Assembly (NCBI GenBank): GCA_902464485.1
Contig: CABQJJ010000055.1
Location: forward strand, 1-10,845
Length of the DNA stretch: 10,845 nt
Direction of reading: 5' to 3'
Origin: an uncultured Collinsella sp.
GTDB taxonomy: Bacteria > Actinomycetota > Coriobacteriia > Coriobacteriales > Coriobacteriaceae
The translations under genes and the position numbers were made by a program. Each line of letters starts with the position of its first letter. The first letter of the stretch is position 1. Shown in pieces: positions 1 to 5,682 of this stretch. The notes under the pieces were generated by a model. That model ran no database searches, was not told where the DNA came from, and saw only the letters and a program-made list of their open reading frames with translations.

Positions 1-999
1 ATCTCCGTCTCCCACGTCGAGTACGAGACCGCTGCCCGTCACTACGCTCACGTTGACTGCCCGGGCCACGCTGACTACGTCAAGAACATGATCTCCGGTG
101 CTGCTCAGATGGACGGCGCTATCCTGGTCATCGCCGCTACCGACGGCCCCATGGCTCAGACTCGCGAGCACATCCTGCTCGCCCGTCAGGTCGGCGTTCC
201 CTACATCGTCGTCTTCCTGAACAAGTGCGACATGGTCGACGATGACGAGCTTATCGACCTCGTCGAGATGGAGACCCGTGAGCTCCTCTCCGAGTACGAT
301 TTCCCCGGCGACGACATCCCCGTCATCCGTGGTTCCGCTCTGGGCGCTCTCGAGGGCGACGCCAAGTGGATGGACGCCATTCGCGAGCTCATGAAGGCCG
401 TCGACGAGTACATCCCGACGCCTGCTCGTAACAACGACCTCCCGTTCCTGATGGCCGTTGAGGACGTTATGACCATCTCCGGCCGTGGTACCGTTGCTAC
501 CGGCCGTGTCGAGCGCGGTGAGCTCAAGCTCAACGAGCCCGTCGAGATCGTCGGCATCAAGGATACCCAGAACACCGTTGTTACCGGTATCGAGATGTTC
601 CGTAAGTCCATGGACTTCTGCGAGGCTGGCGATAACGTCGGTCTGCTGCTCCGCGGCATCAAGCGTGAGGACATCGAGCGCGGCCAGGTTCTCTGCAAGC
701 CCGGTTCGGTTACCCCGCACACCAAGTTCACCGGCGAGATCTACGTTCTGACCAAGGAGGAGGGCGGCCGTCACACCCCGTTCTTCGATGGTTATCGTCC
801 TCAGTTCTACTTCCGTACCACCGACGTTACCGGTACGGTCAAGCTCCCCGAGGGCACCGAGATGGCTATGCCTGGTGACCACATCACCATCGAGGGCGAC
901 CTCATTCACCCGATCGCCATGGAGGAGGGCCTGCGCTTCGCTATCCGCGAGGGTGGCCACACCGTCGGTTCGGGCATCGTCTCCACCATCATTGAGTAA
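1..999 (+). CDS. tuf: Elongation factor Tu, 5'-truncated by window edge
   Basis: EF-Tu is the GTPase that delivers aminoacyl-tRNA to the ribosomal A site. The reading frame is open from base 1 and ends at TAA 997-999, giving 332 residues. EF-Tu is normally just under 400 aa, so roughly the first 65 residues, including the P-loop, lie outside the window. Visible G-domain motifs, numbered from base 1, are DCPGH (19-23), NKCD (74-77) and SAL (112-114). The beta-barrel domains 2 and 3 follow (for example RGTVATGRVERG and the C-terminal GGHTVGSGIV). Codon use is extremely biased to C-ending and GAG/AAG codons, as expected for a very highly expressed gene. A strong terminator follows 25 nt after the stop, so tuf ends its transcription unit here. 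Identification is secure. Confidence 0.99.
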   Translation: MSVSHVEYETAARHYAHVDCPGHADYVKNMISGAAQMDGAILVIAATDGPMAQTREHILLARQVGVPYIVVFLNKCDMVDDDELIDLVEMETRELLSEYDFPGDDIPVIRGSALGALEGDAKWMDAIRELMKAVDEYIPTPARNNDLPFLMAVEDVMTISGRGTVATGRVERGELKLNEPVEIVGIKDTQNTVVTGIEMFRKSMDFCEAGDNVGLLLRGIKREDIERGQVLCKPGSVTPHTKFTGEIYVLTKEEGGRHTPFFDGYRPQFYFRTTDVTGTVKLPEGTEMAMPGDHITIEGDLIHPIAMEEGLRFAIREGGHTVGSGIVSTIIE

Positions 1000-1024
1000 A
1001 TTAGCTCTCTGATACCGATGACTT

Positions 1025-1060
1025 AAAGAACCCGGCACTGTTAGGGTGCCGGGTTCTTTT
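1025..1060 (+). terminator. Intrinsic terminator of tuf
   Basis: A perfect 14-bp stem pairs 1025-1038 with 1046-1059 around a 7-nt loop, rich in GC at the centre and ending in TTTT. It sits 25 nt after the tuf stop. The A-run on the 5' arm mirrors the T-run, so it could also work on the opposite strand, but no gene approaches from that side nearby. Confidence 0.93.
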
Positions 1061-1199
1061 CTGCGCACGTCGCTCTCTTGCGTAGCGTATCGAGCGTTAA
1101 TTTCCCTAAGACGTTGGGGTTGATTAGATCTCGCTGGCTTTATTGATGTGTTCCAAATATGAATGGATCCACCGAGAACCAATTGACTCGAGGTTTTCA

Positions 1200-1229
1200 T
1201 TGACAGCACTTACGTGGAGCTGATAAAGT
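1200..1229 (+). promoter_or_regulatory. Probable sigma-A promoter of rpmG-trnW-secE-nusG
   Basis: A perfect -35 hexamer TTGACA lies at 1200-1205. Two overlapping -10 candidates follow: GATAAA (1222-1227, 16-nt spacer) and TAAAGT (1224-1229, 18-nt spacer), each matching the consensus at 4 of 6 positions. It lies between the tuf terminator and rpmG, about 45 nt before the rpmG start, which is where a promoter is needed. The exact start point cannot be fixed by eye. Confidence 0.6.
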
Positions 1230-1274
1230 AACAACTCGTGCCCGTACGGGGCGGAAATGAAAGGTTCAGGATAC

Positions 1275-1424
1275 ATGCGTACTCTAGTTACTCTTGCGTG
1301 CACTGAGTGCAAGCGCCGCAACTATACGACCACCAAGAACAAGTCGACCATGCCTGATCGTATGGAGATCAAGAAGTATTGCCCCTGGTGCCGTCATCAT
1401 ACGCTGCACAAAGAGACTCGCTAG
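1275..1424 (+). CDS. rpmG: 50S ribosomal protein L33
   Basis: A 49-residue protein of the large ribosomal subunit, too short for most gene finders. The sequence begins MRTLVTLACTECKRRNYTTT and ends HKETR before TAG 1422-1424. It carries both CxxC pairs (Cys9/Cys12 and Cys36/Cys39), so it is the zinc-binding form of L33 rather than the zinc-free paralogue. Length and sequence are typical of the family. An AAGG ribosome-binding site at 1261-1264 precedes the ATG by 10 nt. The gene is followed 13 nt later by tRNA-Trp and then by secE-nusG, an order common in actinobacteria and many other bacteria, and is probably co-transcribed with them. Confidence 0.97.
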   Translation: MRTLVTLACTECKRRNYTTTKNKSTMPDRMEIKKYCPWCRHHTLHKETR

Positions 1425-1437
1425 TCTCTAGTCATAT

Positions 1438-1513
1438 ACGCCAGTAGTTCAATTGGTAGAGCATCGGTCTCCAAAACCGAGTGTTGAGGGTTCGAGTCCT
1501 TCCTGGCGTGCCA
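1438..1513 (+). tRNA. trnW: tRNA-Trp (anticodon CCA)
   Basis: A complete cloverleaf of 76 nt. The acceptor stem pairs 1438-1444 with 1503-1509 over 7 perfect pairs. The D arm begins with GTTC and closes with GAGC. The anticodon stem TCGGT/ACCGA encloses loop CTCCAAA with CCA at 1471-1473. The T arm contains TTCGAGT. The discriminator base is G (1510), as expected for tRNA-Trp, and the 3' CCA (1511-1513) is encoded. It lies between rpmG and secE, so it is probably processed from the same primary transcript. Confidence 0.97.
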
Positions 1514-1522
1514 GTCATTATT

Positions 1523-1555
1523 CCGTAAGCTCCCATTTGGGGGCTTACGGTTTAC
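1523..1555 (+). terminator. Hairpin between tRNA-Trp and secE (weak terminator or processing site)
   Basis: A 12-bp stem pairs 1523-1534 with 1539-1550, with one G-T pair and a 4-nt ATTT loop. It is followed by TTTACT, a short and interrupted T-run. It begins 9 nt after the tRNA. It may be a partial terminator that lowers secE-nusG expression relative to rpmG-tRNA, or an RNA-processing hairpin that frees the tRNA 3' end. No separate promoter for secE is evident between it and the gene. Confidence 0.6.
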
Positions 1556-1589
1556 TCATGTTTAAGCGCAATGCGCGGAGGTAACCCAA

Positions 1590-1928
1590 ATGGCCAACAA
1601 GAAGAACAAGAAGAAGGTTCAGCAGCCGGCGAACGCCCAGAACGCTGCTGCCAACTCCAAGGTTGAGGCCAAGAAGGCCGTTGCCAAGAAGAGTGAGAAG
1701 GCTGCGAAGTCCAAGAAGAACGAGAAGCCTGGTTTCTTCGCCCGCACTAAGAAGTATTTTGCTTCGGTTAAGTCCGAGATGAAGCGAGTCACGTGGCCCG
1801 ATAAGAAGGAGCTCGTGAACTACTCGATTGTCGTCTGCGCTTCTCTGATTGTCGTCGGCGTCGTCATCGCTCTGCTCGATGCTGGCTTTGGCGAGGCTCT
1901 TGCTCTGTTCTCTGGATTGAGGGGCTAA
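1590..1928 (+). CDS. secE: Preprotein translocase subunit SecE
   Basis: SecE is the small membrane subunit that clamps SecY in the SecYEG protein-conducting channel. The predicted protein has 112 residues: a Lys/Ala-rich cytoplasmic N-terminus (about 1-48), the conserved SecE motif EMKRVTWPDKKEL at 63-75, and one transmembrane helix at about 77-98. This is the single-helix form usual outside the enterics, with an N-terminal extension common in high-GC Gram-positives. The start is supported by GGAGGT at 1577-1582, 7 nt before the ATG. The stop is 3 nt before nusG, so the two are co-transcribed and probably translationally coupled. Confidence 0.97.
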   Translation: MANKKNKKKVQQPANAQNAAANSKVEAKKAVAKKSEKAAKSKKNEKPGFFARTKKYFASVKSEMKRVTWPDKKELVNYSIVVCASLIVVGVVIALLDAGFGEALALFSGLRG

Positions 1929-1931
1929 TCC

Positions 1932-2468
1932 ATGTCTAAGCGTTGGTACGTCGTTCACACTTACTCTGGATACGAGAACCGCGTTAAGTCCGATCTTGAG
2001 CATCGCATCGAGACCATGGGCATGCAGGATCGTATCTTTGATATCGAGATTCCTATGGAGCGCGTCACCGAGATTAAAGAGGGTGGCAAACGCGAGGTCA
2101 AGGATTCTAAGATTTTCCCGGGTTACGTCCTGGTTCGCATGGAGATGGATGACGATGCTTGGACGTGTGTTCGCAACACGCCTGGCGTCACCGGTTTCCT
2201 GGGCGGCAATGGCAAGCCCGCTCCGCTTTCTCGCGACGAGTATAACAAGATGACTCGTCGTCCCGGTAAGGGCGATGCGCCCAAGCGCACGTTGGTTGAC
2301 ATTCAGGTCGGTACGTCTGTCCGTGTCACTGATGGCCCGCTTACCGATTTTGATGGCAAGGTCTCTGAGGTTAATCCCGAGTCTGGCAAGATTAAGGTCA
2401 CGCTGATGATTTTTGGTCGCGAGACGCCGGTCGAGCTTGACTTCAATCAGGTCGCTGTCATCGCTTAA
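1932..2468 (+). CDS. nusG: Transcription termination/antitermination factor NusG
   Basis: NusG binds RNA polymerase and links it to Rho or to the ribosome. The protein has 178 residues, a normal length, without the extended N-terminus seen in some actinobacteria. The NGN domain spans about 1-110, starting KRWYVVHTYSGYENRV and containing the conserved FPGYVLVRM stretch (62-70) and NTPGVTGFLG (82-91). The KOW domain spans about 126-178 (VGTSVRVTDGPLTDFDGKV, then FGRETPVELDF). A GAGGGG ribosome-binding site lies in the last codons of secE. About 120 nt separate the gene from rplK. Confidence 0.98.
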   Translation: MSKRWYVVHTYSGYENRVKSDLEHRIETMGMQDRIFDIEIPMERVTEIKEGGKREVKDSKIFPGYVLVRMEMDDDAWTCVRNTPGVTGFLGGNGKPAPLSRDEYNKMTRRPGKGDAPKRTLVDIQVGTSVRVTDGPLTDFDGKVSEVNPESGKIKVTLMIFGRETPVELDFNQVAVIA

Positions 2469-2522
2469 GTTTTCGTCCGTTCGCGCGAGCGTGCTTCTTC
2501 TGTGACTGCTCATCTCAGGAGT

Positions 2523-2550
2523 GCTTCTAACACGTGCGTGCTTACGATAT
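2523..2550 (+). promoter_or_regulatory. Possible promoter upstream of rplK
   Basis: The 120-nt nusG-rplK gap contains TACGAT at 2543-2548, a passable -10 box, about 40 nt before the rplK start, but no recognisable -35 hexamer 16-18 nt upstream. The gap may instead be a leader for read-through transcription from nusG. I did not find a convincing terminator or L1-binding mimic here. Confidence 0.25.
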
Positions 2551-2588
2551 AGCAAGTACTTCACACTCGTGATTCGAAAGGAATGACC

Positions 2589-3017
2589 ATGGCTGAGAAG
2601 AAGGTTGCCAACGTCATTAAGCTCCAGATTCCTGCTGGTGCAGCTAACCCCGCTCCTCCCGTCGGCCCCGCCCTGGGCGCTGCTGGCGTGAACATCATGC
2701 AGTTCTGCCAGGCCTTTAACGCCGAGACGCAGGACAAGAAGGGCGACATCATCCCCGTTGAGATTACTGTCTACGAGGATAAGTCCTTCTCCTTCATCAC
2801 CAAGACCCCGCCGGCGGCTCACCTCATCAAGAAGGAGCTGAACCTCAAGTCTGGTTCCGCTAAGCCCCAGGCTGACAAGGTTGGTCAGCTCTCCCAGGAG
2901 CAGCTCACCAAGATCGCCGAGATCAAGATGCCGGACCTCAATGCCAACGACATTGACGCCGCCAAAAAGATCATCGCCGGTACCGCCCGTTCCATGGGCG
3001 TCACCATCGCTGAGTAG
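2589..3017 (+). CDS. rplK: 50S ribosomal protein L11
   Basis: L11 forms the GTPase-associated centre of the large subunit with 23S rRNA and is needed for RelA-type stringent sensing. The protein has 142 residues when started at ATG 2589 (MAEKKVANVIKLQIPAG). An in-frame ATG exists at 2583, but the AAAGGA ribosome-binding site (2577-2582) would then abut the start codon. With 2589 the spacing is 6 nt and the length matches the 141-142 aa usual for the family. The N-terminal PPVGPALG hinge motif (residues 24-31) and the C-terminal rRNA-binding domain ending GTARSMGVTIAE are visible. It pairs with rplA downstream. Confidence 0.97.
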   Translation: MAEKKVANVIKLQIPAGAANPAPPVGPALGAAGVNIMQFCQAFNAETQDKKGDIIPVEITVYEDKSFSFITKTPPAAHLIKKELNLKSGSAKPQADKVGQLSQEQLTKIAEIKMPDLNANDIDAAKKIIAGTARSMGVTIAE

Positions 3018-3034
3018 CGATTTCTTTTGGTAAC

Positions 3035-3062
3035 AACGGGTGCTCCGACCGGGGCGCCCGTT
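3035..3062 (+). promoter_or_regulatory. Hairpin in the rplK-rplA spacer
   Basis: A 12-bp stem, including two G-T pairs, joins 3035-3046 to 3051-3062 around the loop GACC. No T-run follows, so it is unlikely to be an intrinsic terminator. A second small hairpin (6 bp, 3067-3072 with 3079-3084) follows. Possible roles are RNA processing, uncoupling of L11 and L1 translation, or an L1 autoregulatory site. The last is only a guess from the known biology of L1. Confidence 0.5.
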
Positions 3063-3134
3063 ATATGTGTGCAATAGGGCACACGATACGATGTGGGAGG
3101 GCTCACGCCCGTTTAACCACAGGAGGTAATGCAC

Positions 3135-3842
3135 ATGGCTAAGCATGGTAAGAGCTATAACGCCGCTGCCGAGAAGATCGACCGCGCCACGCTCTACACC
3201 CCCCTTCAGGCTGCCAAGCTCATCAAGGAGCTCGACACCGCCAAGTTCGACGAGACCGTCGAGGCCCACTTCCGTCTGGGCATCGATACTCGTAAGGCTG
3301 ACCAGAACATCCGTGGTTCCATCTCCTTGCCCCACGGCACCGGCAAGACCGTTCGTGTTGCCGTCTTCGCCGAGGGCGAGAAGGCCCGCGAGGCCGAGGC
3401 TGCCGGCGCCGACATCATCGGTTCCGACGAGCTCGTCGCCCAGATCCAGAAGGGCGAGATCAACTTCGACGCCGCTATCGCTACGCCGAACATGATGGCC
3501 AAGGTTGGCCGCATCGGTAAGATCCTTGGTCCCCGTGGCCTCATGCCGAACCCCAAGCTCGGCACCGTGACCATGGACGTCGCCAAGATGGTCTCTGAGC
3601 TCAAGGCCGGCCGCGTTGAGTATCGCGCCGACCGCTATGGCATCTGCCACGTGCCCCTGGGCAAGAAGTCCTTCTCTGAGCAGCAGCTCGTCGAGAACTA
3701 CGCTGCCCTGTACACCGAGATCCTGCGCGTCAAGCCCTCTTCTGCTAAGGGCAAGTACGTCAAGTCCATCTCTGTGTCTTCCACCATGGGCCCTGGCGTC
3801 AAGGTCGATCCCGCTATCCAGCGCGACTTCCTGGCTGAGTAA
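3135..3842 (+). CDS. rplA: 50S ribosomal protein L1
   Basis: L1 forms the mobile L1 stalk beside the ribosomal E site and in many bacteria represses its own mRNA. The protein has 235 residues from ATG 3135 (MAKHGKSYNAAAEKIDRA). An in-frame ATG at 3129 is only 1 nt after the AGGAGGT box (3121-3127), whereas 3135 lies 7 nt after it. The family signature is clear in VGRIGKILGPRGLMPNP and in the C-terminal SSTMGPGVKVD. Codon use is highly biased, as in tuf. The gene is followed by a terminator, closing the rplKA unit. Confidence 0.97.
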   Translation: MAKHGKSYNAAAEKIDRATLYTPLQAAKLIKELDTAKFDETVEAHFRLGIDTRKADQNIRGSISLPHGTGKTVRVAVFAEGEKAREAEAAGADIIGSDELVAQIQKGEINFDAAIATPNMMAKVGRIGKILGPRGLMPNPKLGTVTMDVAKMVSELKAGRVEYRADRYGICHVPLGKKSFSEQQLVENYAALYTEILRVKPSSAKGKYVKSISVSSTMGPGVKVDPAIQRDFLAE

Positions 3843-3880
3843 CTTTTTGTTACTGCCTGAGCAAAGCAAGCATTGCTAAA

Positions 3881-3923
3881 GAAACCCGGTTCTGCCCCGC
3901 GTAGGACCGGGTCTCTTGCTTTT
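3881..3923 (+). terminator. Terminator after rplA
   Basis: A 12-bp stem (3881-3892 with 3904-3915; one A-C mismatch, one G-T pair) with the GC core ACCCGG/CCGGGT is followed by TTGCTTTT. In addition, 3863-3870 is perfectly complementary to 3915-3922 (8 bp), so a longer closing helix may form around the first stem. It lies 38 nt after the rplA stop. Confidence 0.8.
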
Positions 3924-3932
3924 GAGTCAACG

Positions 3933-3972
3933 AAACCACCACGAAGGGGACAGGCACCCTTGTGGTGGTTTT
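3933..3972 (+). repeat. Dispersed palindromic repeat, copy 1 (3' of rplA)
   Basis: An imperfect palindrome with arms AAACCACCAC and GTGGTGGTTT and the central sequence GGGGACAGGCACC, ending in TTTT. It is one of four related copies in the window and the only one with this central sequence on the + strand, the same strand as the upstream gene rplA. It follows the rplA terminator by 10 nt and could be a back-up terminator. The right arm also contains TTGTGG (3960-3965), 17 nt before TACTTT (3983-3988), a weak possible promoter for the leucine leader. Confidence 0.85.
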
Positions 3973-3974
3973 AC

Positions 3975-4003
3975 TTGTGTTGTACTTTAGCGCGATGTAG
4001 TAC
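3975..4003 (+). promoter_or_regulatory. Possible promoter of the leucine leader
   Basis: TTGTGT (3975-3980) and TAGTAC (3998-4003) are separated by 17 nt and lie about 25 nt before the leader ORF. The -10 match is only 3 of 6, so this is tentative. The alternative pair described under repeat copy 1 is equally possible. Confidence 0.3.
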
Positions 4004-4028
4004 TACCCGAGGCCGAAGGGAGCCCAAC

Positions 4029-4088
4029 ATGTTTAAGAACACGCAACAGCTCCTAGGCCTAGCGCTACTAGATTGGATAGCGCGCTAG
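4029..4088 (+). CDS. leuL: Leucine-rich leader peptide of the leu operon attenuator
   Basis: A 19-residue ORF, MFKNTQQLLGLALLDWIAR, ending at TAG 4086-4088. Five of its 19 codons are leucine, grouped within 21 nt: CTC, CTA, (Gly), CTA, (Ala), CTA, CTA. CTA is avoided in the highly expressed genes of this window, so the cluster should sense charged tRNA-Leu sensitively. In E. coli the leu leader peptide likewise uses rare CUA codons. A good ribosome-binding site, AAGGGAG (4016-4022), stands 6 nt before the ATG. A terminator hairpin follows at 4118-4175 and a leuA remnant begins at 4242. Together these support a classical attenuation leader. The peptide is inferred to have no function beyond ribosome stalling. 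The symbol is used by analogy. Confidence 0.8.
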   Translation: MFKNTQQLLGLALLDWIAR

Positions 4089-4117
4089 GGTTGTAATCTC
4101 GCTATAACGATTTGTTG

Positions 4118-4175
4118 TACCCGGGTGCGCTATCGTCTGCCGCTATCAGGCGTGATGAGCGACACGGGTATTTTT
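4118..4175 (+). terminator. Attenuator terminator of the leucine leader
   Basis: TACCCG (4118-4123) pairs with CGGGTA (4165-4170), and the stem extends inward with small bulges (arms about 4118-4131 and 4158-4170). TTTTT follows at 4171-4175. A competing pairing is available: GATAGCGC (4076-4083, end of the leader ORF) is perfectly complementary to GCGCTATC (4127-4134), which overlaps the 5' arm. The hexamer CGCTAT occurs three times (4100-4105, 4128-4133, 4141-4146), giving alternative partners for ATAGCG (4077-4082). Such mutually exclusive helices are the hallmark of ribosome-mediated attenuation. Which helix is the true antiterminator is not settled by eye. Confidence 0.75.
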
Positions 4176-4241
4176 CTATCTCTAGGCCTTCTCTCTCTCC
4201 TGAAAGCCATCTGTCATAAAACGGTCAATCAGGAGGAACAT

Positions 4242-4808
4242 ATAAGCCGCAAAATCACAATCTTTGACGCCACCCTGTGCGACGGTGAGCAGTCGCCGGG
4301 CGCCAGCATGAATACCGAGGAAAAGCTCTTCATCGCCCGCCAGCTGGTGCGCATGAACGTGGACGTTATCGAGGCGGGCTTTCCCATCTCGAGTCCTGGT
4401 GACTTTCGCTCCGTACAGGAGATTGGCAAGATTGCGGGCGACCGATGCACGGTATGCGGCCTGACGCGCGCTGTCGACAGGGATATCGAAGTGGCTGCAG
4501 AGGCGCTCAAAACGGCCCAGAGGCCCCGTATCCATACAGGGCTGGGTGTGAGCACCAGTCACCTGCGCGACAAGCTCCATATGACTGAGGAAAGGGCAAT
4601 TGAGTGAGCGATCCATGCCGTCAAACATGCTCGCAAGTTCGTTGACGATGTTGAGTTTTATGCCGAGGATGCCGGCCGCTCCGATCAGGAGTTTCTGGTG
4701 CGCATTATCGAGGCGGCCGTAAAGGCCGGTGCCACGGTCGTGAACATCCCCGATACGATGGGCTACAACATGCCGTGGGACTTTGGCGCCCGCATCCGTG
4801 ACCTGCGC
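4242..4808 (+). pseudogene. leuA: 2-isopropylmalate synthase remnant (N-terminal third)
   Basis: LeuA condenses acetyl-CoA with 2-oxoisovalerate, the first committed step of leucine synthesis. The frame from 4242 encodes recognisable LeuA: DGEQSPGASMNTEEK, VIEAGFPISSPGDF, VCGLTRAV and, after the stop, FVDDVEFYAEDAGRSD and NIPDTMGY. A strong ribosome-binding site AGGAGG (4231-4236) is followed at start-codon distance by ATA (4242-4244) instead of ATG. The conserved TLRDGEQ motif reads TLCDGEQ, replacing the catalytic Arg by Cys. The frame is cut by TGA at 4605-4607 and continues without shift to about 4808 (DFGARIRDL). Homology then ends after about 189 codons of a protein normally about 500 aa, so the HxH metal site and the regulatory domain are lost. 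The next sequence is leuB in another frame. The gene is certainly non-functional. Confidence 0.93.
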
Positions 4809-4809
4809 G

Positions 4810-5448
4810 GGCGCTGCGGGTGCGGCCGGTCAGCGTGCGGTCGACGTGATGGAGTATCGCGAGTACGAGATTGAGCGCATTGCGCGCCAGGCATTTGAGG
4901 CGGCGCGCAAACGTCGCGGCAAGGTGACGAGCGTTGATAAGCGCAACGTGCTGGAGACGAGCCGCATGTGGCGCGAGATCGTGCATCGCGTGCAAGACGA
5001 GGAGTACTCCGACGTGGAGCTTGAGGACCTGCTCGTCGACAACGCCGCCATGCAGCTCATCAGTCGACCGGCAGACTTTGACGTCGTGGTGACGGAGAAC
5101 ATGTTCGGCGACATCCTGTCCGATGAGGCGGCTCAGATTACCGGATCGCTCGGTATGCTTGCCTCTGCCTCGCTGGATGATGGCGTATCGCTGTTTGGGC
5201 CGAGCGCTGGCAGCGCTCCTGACATCGCGGGGCTCGGCGTGGCCAATCCGCTGGCTCAAATCTTGTCGGTGGCGATGCTGCTGACCTACGCGCTCGACAT
5301 GGGCGAGCAAGCCGCGTGGATCGAGAGCGCCGTGGCGCGCGTGCTCGACGAGGGCTGGCGCACCCGTGACATCGCCGATGTCAACGCCCCGGCAGATAAG
5401 ATCCTCGGCACCACGACGATGGGCGACAAGGTCGTCGCCGCGCTGTAG
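4810..5448 (+). pseudogene. leuB: 3-isopropylmalate dehydrogenase remnant (C-terminal half)
   Basis: LeuB oxidises 3-isopropylmalate in leucine synthesis. The frame encodes about the last 200 of some 355 residues, from near RAVDVMEYREYEIERIARQA to TAG 5446-5448. The C-terminal features are preserved: VTSVDKRNVLETS with the catalytic Lys, and the metal-binding Asp region TENMFGDILSDEAAQI, followed by GSAPDIAG. The usual EPxHGSAPDIAG stretch reads GPSAGSAPDIAG, lacking the Glu and His. The N-terminal half with the substrate Arg residues and catalytic Tyr is missing. The fragment joins leuA sequence directly at about 4809-4830 in a different frame. The frame is open back to a TTG at 4783, but no ribosome-binding site suggests use. 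It is the end product of one large deletion, probably also removing leuC and leuD. Confidence 0.9.
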
Positions 5449-5473
5449 GCGATGCCGATTCAAGCTGTCAAAT

Positions 5474-5530
5474 ATCTCAATCTGTAACATCTAAGGGGCA
5501 AAATCGTTCCTACCTGTTACAGATTGAGAT
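5474..5530. repeat. Long hairpin A (first of a tandem pair)
   Basis: Perfect 16-bp arms at 5474-5489 and 5515-5530 (core ATCTGTAACA / TGTTACAGAT) enclose 25 nt. TTT follows the right arm. The inner part keeps weaker symmetry (CTAA against TACC). Its arms recur in hairpin B 24 nt downstream. Confidence 0.85.
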
Positions 5531-5552
5531 TTTCGGCTGAGCATCCGTGGTC

Positions 5553-5611
5553 TGTCTCGATCTGTAACAGCTAACCGATTATTTGGGCCCTACCTGTTAC
5601 AGATTGAGACA
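5553..5611. repeat. Long hairpin B (second of the tandem pair)
   Basis: Arms at 5553-5570 and 5594-5611 (18 bp with one G-T pair) enclose 23 nt. The right arm and the preceding CCTACC are almost identical to hairpin A (CCTACCTGTTACAGATTGAG, 5509-5528 and 5589-5608). At the base of the stem the A-T pair of hairpin A (5474/5530) is replaced by G-C (5554/5610), a compensatory change. The loops differ. Not CRISPR: only two units, and each is itself palindromic. Confidence 0.85.
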
Positions 5612-5619
5612 AACCGTTG

Positions 5620-5682
5620 GGACAGGTCGGACGAGTCAGCAAAACCACCACAAAGGTGCCGGTCCCCTTCGTGGTGGTTTTT
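5620..5682 (-). repeat. Dispersed palindromic repeat, copy 2, within a 60-bp duplicated block
   Basis: The palindrome (5641-5682) has arms AAAACCACCAC and GTGGTGGTTTT. On the - strand the centre reads GGGGACCGGCACC, the same sense as the DUF4179 gene that ends about 120 nt away. Upstream flank and palindrome together (5620-5679) match 7636-7695 at 57 of 60 positions, so the repeat unit includes at least 20 nt of flank on this side. Likely role: terminator or mRNA 3' element for the - strand operon. Confidence 0.85.

Noticed and set aside
1124..1321. 65-codon - strand frame across the rpmG promoter
   Set aside because: It overlaps the promoter and the start of rpmG and has no ribosome-binding site or recognisable sequence.
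1545..3869. Very long open frame (774 codons) on the - strand opposite secE, nusG, rplK and rplA
   Set aside because: It is the mirror of four certain core genes. High-GC biased codons leave the complementary strand open. The protein is Leu/Gly/Asp-rich without any domain, and it would span several genes and a spacer.
4029..4241. T-box riboswitch upstream of leuA
   Set aside because: No T-box consensus (AGGGTGGNACCGCG) is visible. The leucine-rich ORF with a ribosome-binding site explains the control better.
4783..5448. Intact gene from TTG 4783 for a short isopropylmalate dehydrogenase
   Set aside because: The first residues are out-of-frame leuA sequence, there is no ribosome-binding site, and half the enzyme including the substrate-binding Arg residues is missing.
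4705..5490. 261-codon open frame on the - strand opposite the leu remnants
   Set aside because: The + strand shows clear LeuA and LeuB homology, and the antisense product is His/Arg-rich with no recognisable motif.
5474..5611. Two near-identical units as a CRISPR mini-array
   Set aside because: There are only two units, each is a palindrome rather than a repeat with a spacer, and no cas genes are present.
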